In this document: piece after piece, positions 57,780 through 64,000 of the stretch
How positions within the stretch are numbered: the first letter of the stretch is position 1
How the letters are laid out: every line of letters begins with the position of its first letter
NCBI GenBank assembly: GCA_021464415.1
Contig: CM038467.1
Coordinates: forward strand, 66,779,159 to 66,843,158
DNA: 64,000 nt
Direction: 5' to 3'
From: Lonicera japonica
Taxonomy: Eukaryota; Streptophyta; Magnoliopsida; Dipsacales; Caprifoliaceae
Program-made: the position numbers and the translations under genes
The notes under the pieces: generated by a model
What the model was told of the DNA's origin: nothing
The model's input: only the letters and a program-made list of their open reading frames with translations
Database searches by the model: none

Positions 57780-58013
57780 GCTCTATTTAATGCGCCAGGT
57801 AAGAGGATGTGATAGGATAACTTTGTCCTATCCCATATTTGGTGTTCGTCGAGATTGGATATTGGAGTGGATTATTTATCACACTAAAGCTTTTTATTCT
57901 ACTGATAGAAGGATTAACGAATCTCACCTAAGAAGTGTGATTGTTTTATCCTGTTGGGAGAGGATTAAATAATTCAATCAGACTCTCTAATTCGGCGCTT
58001 CAAACACAACCTT
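57780..58013. mobile_element. MITE-like segment in CYP716A intron 1
   Basis: The left end is GGCTCTATTTAATGCGCC. The right end, reverse-complemented, is GGTTGTGTTTGAAGCGCC. The body includes two inverted copies of GATAGGATAA/TTATCC-type words. The 60-codon frame inside is not a gene. Low certainty on borders. Confidence 0.45.
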
Positions 58014-59321
58014 ATGATTACACTATTGTCATTGCAGTTTTCTTTAATGTCAAAGCAATTTACGACACTTAAAGCATGATGTACAACCATGCAATGATTA
58101 TTTGCTTTGACGTGAGTGAAAACTGCTTTGGAAATAGTATTACAGTATTACCTTTCTTTCAAGAAATTAAACAAATAGATTTTGTTTATAAAATATGTTC
58201 CTTGTATGATACGATCCATTGTTTACACACATGTGCAGAATATTAAGAAACAAAATTAAAAATGCAATAACATTAACAAATAGAAATGAGATCTTACCAT
58301 TATAGACTTTGTCATAAACATTAGGCAGCTCAGCAAGATATTTAAGAATGAAGGTACAAGCAGAACTAGCAGAGACATGACCTCCAATCAACAAACCCAA
58401 TATCTTATTAGCTATGTCCAACTCATTCATAAACTTGCCATCTTCATCACTTGTCGTCAACATGTGTGACAATATATCTTGTGTTGGCGTGGCCTTTCCC
58501 TCGGCCAAATCGATCTTCCGTTGTTTTATGATCAGAATAAGTTCTTTTCTTATGTAACTTGATGCCTTAATGCCACGTTTAAACGGTGTTCCAGGCAAGT
58601 CGATAGGGAAAGAAAACAAGCCCAAGGCTATATGTTCAAAGGGCTCCTCGAATTTTTTGGCGTCGTTAGGGTCTTCAATGCTCATAAACAAACGACATGC
58701 AAGCCAAAAAGTGAAGCGTTTGGCGAGAAGGAATACGATGACTTCATCTTTGTTGTCTCACTCTGATGCAAAGTGTATTTTCGTGACTTGATCCATTATT
58801 CCAATATATACTCGTAGAGATTCCGGTTTGAAGAAGTTCGGCATCATTTCTCTCACTTTCATCGCTTCTTTTTTTGATGAGCTCAGCTGATTTTCATTTG
58901 CCGGAGGGAAGATCTTGTCGATCGAAGCAGGCCACCACGCTTGAACGAGCTTGTTCTCGTTCGAGAACAAGAACTTGTTGCCTCCGGCCCCACAAAGTAC
59001 CACAGTTTTTTCTTTAAGTAACGAAGTCTTGAAGACTTTGGGCGAGTATTTAGACATTCGGTCAAAGATAAATTTCTTTGGATGACCTTTCCAGCCAGTG
59101 GACAAAAACTCAAGACTCTCTCCGATCACCGGCCAGCCAGTCTTGCCCGGTGGAAGTTTTATGCCGGTGCCAAAACTAGACTTGTACAAGAAGTGAAATA
59201 AGAGAGAGCCTAGGATAAGAAAGAGAGTTAAGAGAGAGACATAAAAGAACTCCATTTTTTTGGTTCTTTTTTGAGTTTTGAGTATGCTATTGTATTCTAG
59301 GGATCCTAATTCATATAGACA

Positions 59322-59333
59322 AATTTATAAGCT
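59322..59333 (-). promoter_or_regulatory. TATA box of CYP716A copy 1
   Basis: The minus strand reads GCTTATAAATTT about 70 bp before the ATG at 59255. The A-rich leader (CAAAAAAGAACCAAAAAA) precedes the start codon, a common plant context. Confidence 0.55.
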
Positions 59334-61680
59334 TTTGTGAGTATGGGGATATGAAAGTCAACTTCTTATAGTTTTGATTAATATTAGAATATGACACAAT
59401 TGGACAATATTAAAAGTCACTCAAATTTCTCGTTTAGGGAGAAAGCATTTTGAAAGAATAGGTTGGTCCAGTGATTTGAGACCCCCACAAGACTCATTAA
59501 GGGATTGAAAAAAATTAAATACTAAAGTCATCTTCTTTATTTGACTTTTTCTTTACAAATATTTTCGGCCCAGCACCAAACTTTGGTTTTTTTAAAAAAT
59601 TAAAGCCTAGCTCTTCTTTTTTAGAATGATTTAGCTTGCGATCCATAACTTTTTTTAAGTAGCTCGCAGTCTTTAGTGACTATGGTGATAAGTTACTCAA
59701 GTACGGTGACCATTTACTTAAGTATGGTAACTAGTTAACCAACTCAATTACCCAAATACGATAACCGGTATTTGGTAAATGCATAATATTGTCATTCATA
59801 CTCTCTTTTTCTAAGTTGTTTGATGCATTTATCTCTCTAAAGCTGCTTGGTTTTCCAACTTGTTTCGCAATTAGTCTCGTAGCACTTTTGTATTTAACAA
59901 TGCTAATGCACGATTTGTCTTTATTTTTGATGCCTTTAGATCTCAAGAAATGAATTGAACAAAGGAAGAATGATCATCCAAGCAATTTTGGCCTCTAAAG
60001 CAAAAACTCAATGGAAAGTCAAAGAGCTAGATCAATCTAGCTCATTTCAAGATCAATCTAGATTTGACAAAAAGTATGTGAGATCAATCATGGAATTATT
60101 AATAACACTTGGATCAATCTAGCTTAAGCCAAGATTGATCTAAGAGACATACTCAATGCTTTATGCACATCCCTTTTATTTCTCTACTTACCATAGCTTG
60201 CTTAAAGGGACAACTTTAGCTAAGAAATTGGTTAATAGAATTTATTATTTTAATTAGTGGTTGTTTTGCCCATGCTATAGAGTGAACAACTCTTGACTTT
60301 TGAATAGAAAATGGGGAGGGAGGCAACATATATCTATTTATAGTCTTCATTGTCCTATTTGAGGATATATCTTTTATCACTTTTCATCTCTCAATTTATT
60401 GAGAGCTTGTAATTTTTTATTGAAGAGAAATGGAATACACTTCTATAATTCTTGTCTCTATATTTATTATGGAGTAAATTTATTTGCTAAGGCTAAATTA
60501 AAGATGAAGTTTGCAATGCATATATTAATTATGTAAGTTTAATTCTCATTCCATTGTTAGTATTGTTAAATACTTGTTGAATCCTTCATTTTTTTTCATT
60601 TAATCAACTATTCATAAGCTAGTAAGATAATTTTCATAAGATGATTTGACTTTGTATGCCTTGTATACACAGATCTTAAGCATTAATGAGGAAATGATAC
60701 ACTTGTGTATTTCTTACTAACATGTGTCCATTCCTTCTATGAATGAGATACTTTTCATTACCAAGCATGATTAGTCTTTGAATATTCATGGAAACACCAT
60801 AAATTTTAGATTTCAATCCTTGAATTCTTTAATGACATGTTGAGTGCTTTCTACACTTCATATGATTTTGAGACTCAATATTTTCTTAGTTAAAGTGTTG
60901 CTAAGGAAGATCTCTTAAGTTTATGCCATAAACAACTTCACTAATCATTTTAAGGATTCAATTTGTATTTATTAAATATGTCTAAATTGGATGATTTAAT
61001 CTCCAAGTAGACCTCCCAATCTTAGACAAAAAAATGTTATGATTTATTGTGCCAAACTCTTTGTAGTTAGCCATTTTCATAATCAAGTCAATTGCTTAGG
61101 AGAAACTAACAATGAATTCTCAAGTGCCTAGTTTAAATTTATACCTTTTCTTTTGGTGTATCTCAAGTTTTTATCTTGGTTGAATATTATATCGAAATGG
61201 GTTGCACTTGCTTCATACCTTTTGTTACAAGATAAAAATGAAAGATACACTTGTGTTGAATTTTGCTTACATGCTTTCTTTATATTGCATTTATATGGAA
61301 ATGGGTTGCTTATGCGTCACACCCTTTTGCTTAGAAAAGTGTAAGATACTCAATACTTAGGAATTGCATTGAGAACATTGAATAAGATTGATTATACATA
61401 ACATTGCAAAGCAAATGAATTCTATAATGCCTTAGCCCTTTCTCATCATTTGATACATCACTTTAATTTTTATTGCAAGACTTTAAAATCAATAACTAAA
61501 ATCAATCAATCAATTTCTTTAAACAAAGCCTTCGACTCGTAATCGCTACATCGACTTTCCAACAATTCTTGTGGTTCAACACTTTAACTTACCAAGTATT
61601 ATAACTTGACAACCTACACTTGGGTTCCTAAGTGCGGAAGTATTTTTGCCGCGTCAGTATTTCTTGGCATTTTTTCGGTT
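59334..61680. other. Intergenic sequence upstream of CYP716A copy 1
   Basis: AT-rich with no supported gene. At 60020-60150 the phrase GATCAATCTAGC and its complement recur four or five times. Near 61550-61650 the phrases TTCTTGTGGTTCAACACTTT and TACACTTGGGTTCCTAAGTG resemble LTR ends of some plant Ty3/gypsy or LARD elements, so part of 60000-61670 may be an old LTR. Borders not found. Confidence 0.4.
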
Positions 61681-62290
61681 ATGTACCTATGAAGCAAATT
61701 CAATCGTAGAAATACGAGCCATAACCACCGTCACGACCCTAGGCGTCGGGACCTCGTTGCGGACTACTTGACATTGATTGGAGAGTTTTTGGCACTTGTG
61801 CATAACATAGTAATTGCTTAATATACTCAAAACATGCACATATAAAACTAAAACATACTTTTTGGTTATCAATTTTAACAGACCATCATTAGTTGGACTA
61901 AATTGGAACAATTTACAGGCGTTAAGGTCTTATACATAAAAATTTAAACATTGGGGATAGTAGTGAGACAGAGAACATACTTTAGGAGTCAAAAGTGTTA
62001 ACAACTTTAGAATTTGGTACCATAAACTAAAAATTTATTTAAATCACGTTACAACACCCACAAAAGAAAATTGATCCAACGTGTTGAAATGAAAAAAAAT
62101 TACGAAATTAAGTAATGTGAGCTTATTGAATACAAATGGATAGTACTAATTACTATATTTCAAGTATTTGTCTAGCTATACACTTCAAGCCCTAATATCA
62201 CATGTATAATGTTGATCACTTCTTTATTTGAATGTCTTTAACTTTAGCTTTTCTTGATAGTTAATAATAAGACAAAATTATGTTCCCAAA
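61681..62290. other. 3' flank of CYP716A copy 2 (duplicated segment)
   Basis: Aligns with 52055-54742 minus its insertions. It shows the empty site (TTGTCTAGCTATACACTTCA, near 62168-62190) for the LTR-like insertion at 53093-54645. No gene. Confidence 0.65.
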
Positions 62291-64000
62291 TCAAGCTTTA
62301 TGAGGATAAAGGCGGACAGGGAGACCCTTCTCAGGAATGGGCATGGGGTTCACGATAATCTTTTCCTCGGGAATCACTTTCTCCCACTTGAACCTCTTCA
62401 CTAAGTGGTGCATGAACACTAGTATTTCCAGTCTAGCATACTCTTTCCCAGGGCACATTCTAGGCCCACCACCAAAGGGCACGAACGTGTATGGCGCGGG
62501 TCCGCTTCCATCGAATCTTGATGGGTCGAATTTCAAGGGGTCTGGGAAGCATTCAGGATTTCTGTGCGTTGAGTTTACACTCCAGTATATCTATATAAAA
62601 AAAACTTGTTGATTAATATTCAAAAATACTTAATTCATAAGAGAATATTGTTTTACACTTTATTATTTTTTTGTTCGACTAATCTCTGTTTGTGAAACAG
62701 TGGCCAACAGCTGGCCATCAGATATTTTTGCAACTGTTGGGATTCGACCTAGAGAACTCCCAATTGAACCCAACGCTGATCCCAGTGTGCTACCATGAAG
62801 CCACTTGCTGATGGTTCTATCTTATTTGTTATATACATAGTTTAATTAATTCAATTAGCTTACCTTCCAGCCTTTTGGAATTGTGAAACCAGAGTACATG
62901 AAATCAGTGAGGGCTTCTCTGAAAGTTCCTTGAAGTGGTGGAGCAAGCCTTAGAACTTCACATGCTACATTCCATGAATATTTCATCTTCTGGACATCAT
63001 CCCAATTTAGTAATTCACCAGGTAGTTTTTTCTTTGCAATCTCCATTTGCTCTAAAAAGGCAACAAAAAAAAAAATAAAAAAAATAAGAGAAAACAAATT
63101 GCCCGGCACTCAAGGAAAAAATTAATAAACATAAAGAAAATATAATTTTTATTTTATCAATTAATAATTCGAACAATGAATATTCTAGCTTGTTATGTCC
63201 TATAAATATATATATATATAGATATTAAGAAGAAAGTAAAATAGCAGTAATTGACTGTTTTACCACTTAAAGTTTACATGTATTCTCATTTTGGTCCCTA
63301 TATTTTAATTGTTATAGTTTGGTTCTTATGGTTTGAGTAGAGTTACACTTTCATCCATAATTAATATAACATTCAATTTTAGATGAAAATGCAACTTGGC
63401 TTAAATTTGAATTGAAGGATCGAAATATAAAAAATGAAATATTAGGGACTAAAATATTTTCCATGGGCTTAGAAGGATGTAAATGCAAAATCATAGAAAA
63501 GTTGAAAGTCAAAATTTTGAGCTGCTCTATGGTCGAAAAAAAATAAGAAATTAAATTATTAGCTTTGGTCAGTAACTCAACAATTGACCTTAATTAATTA
63601 TTCAGTGGTGGCTTGCAAGCAAATTCATTTAATTAATTTATAGTTTTTGATACTTGTAATCCATTACTTATCTTGACTACTAAGCCAAAAAAGAAAAAGA
63701 TCTTTGACTATTAAGGGAAAAAATATTAAATTAAGTGTCATTTCATAATCTCTCTTTAAATAGTAGTTATATTTTATGCATATGAGTTCTGTGTCATTTA
63801 AACATATGTAGTTCTAATAAAAAGAAATCAGTTAAGAAGATAATATACCGTTCAGCAGTTAAGAGCTTTATTGTTAATAGCGGTGGTTCGTAATCCGTTG
63901 TTTACACTATAGTGTAAACATATATTTTCTTTGAACCGAAAGGTCGTAAAGTAAAATTTGAAAACCAAAAATTTGACACATCTTTAATAACTACTGAATA
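62291..64000 (-). CDS. CYP716A: Cytochrome P450 CYP716A-like, copy 2 (exons 2-3, partial)
   Basis: Exon 3 is 62590-62291 (300 bp) and exon 2 is 63051-62864 (188 bp), the same sizes as copy 1, with GT-AG borders. Exon 1 lies beyond 64000. Exon 2 reads [23 protein letters not shown] (ExxR) and [13 protein letters not shown]. Exon 3 has FDPSRF and [13 protein letters not shown] and ends LYPHKA, as in most CYP716A enzymes. No stops are seen. It is closer to the family consensus than copy 1 (for example PLQGTF versus PFQGTF), so it may be the functional copy, but the I-helix cannot be seen here. Confidence 0.8.
62676..62815 (-). mobile_element. tRNA-derived SINE in CYP716A intron 2, copy 2
   Basis: On the minus strand AAGTGGCTTCATGGTAGCAC (A-box-like) and AGGTCGAATCCCAAC (B-box-like, near GGTTCGAATCC) appear, then GCAAAAATATCTGATGGCC. 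It occupies the same place as 55142-55360, with an internal deletion. Confidence 0.6.

Larger units (their letters stand above)
54743..59255 (-). pseudogene. CYP716A: Cytochrome P450 CYP716A-like (triterpenoid oxidase), copy 1
   Basis: Exons are 59255-58298, 55597-55410 and 55042-54743, all with GT-AG borders, giving 1446 bp or 481 residues, the usual CYP716A length. Exon 1 has a membrane anchor ([19 protein letters not shown]), then [19 protein letters not shown] and [11 protein letters not shown]. Exon 2 has the ExxR motif (EILR). Exon 3 has FDPSRF and the heme loop [13 protein letters not shown] with Cys near 428. CYP716A enzymes are endoplasmic reticulum oxidases, many of which oxidise C-28 of beta-amyrin, alpha-amyrin or lupeol. 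Two lesions are seen: TGA at 58758-58760 (codon 166, in SE-stop-DNKDEV, where the family has Trp) and an I-helix reading GGHVSAS (about 292-298) where the family has GGHDTAS. It is probably a pseudogene. Confidence 0.85.

Overview
This is nuclear DNA of a eudicot plant. About 48 kb of the window is a stack of transposable elements inserted into one another. To the right lies a tandemly duplicated cytochrome P450 gene of the CYP716A type (triterpenoid oxidase family), which is the only host gene I can support. The plant features are GT-AG introns, TATA boxes, tRNA-iMet primer sites, Copia/Gypsy/hAT elements, MITEs and a tRNA-derived SINE. I cannot name the species.

Layout: 1-2957 holds an LTR-like repeat cutting a dead minus-strand Copia element. 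3640-52014 is a Tekay/del-like Ty3/gypsy remnant with two LTRs and only about 95 bp of interior. Its 3' LTR is split by a hAT transposon (7059-51591, 8-bp target duplication with one mismatch). The hAT is split by a TAT-lineage Ty3/gypsy element, 'A' (7827-48939, 5-bp duplication ACACA). Inside A are the remains of two more elements of the same family: 'B', plus strand (23437-33653), inserted in the pol of A, and 'C', minus strand (9531-23436), inserted in the pol of B. A solo LTR (7943-9460) sits in the A 5' LTR, and a nearly intact Copia element (41046-48406) sits in the A 3' LTR. One deletion with its junction near 9530 explains why the 3' end of C and the 5' halves of A and B are missing.

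The TAT family is the most interesting content. Downstream of gag-pol each copy carries two intron-scale genes on the opposite strand. Antisense gene 1 has five exons, encodes a plant-mobile-domain (PMD) protein, and carries a 68-69-bp tandem array in intron 1. Antisense gene 2 has a single 419-codon frame of PMD/DUF-like type and converges on the end of pol. The LTR U3 and both antisense promoters share copies of a 12-bp perfect palindrome, TGTCGCGCGACA, just upstream of their TATA boxes. This suggests one regulator acting on sense and antisense transcription. All copies are decayed, mostly by C-to-T or G-to-A stops.

Right side: 54743-59255 (minus) is a three-exon CYP716A gene with a TGA at codon 166 and an altered I-helix motif. 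A second copy (exons 2-3, 62291-63051) continues past the window end. The flanking and intronic sequences of the two copies align, so this is a segmental tandem duplication later modified by an LTR-like insertion and MITEs.
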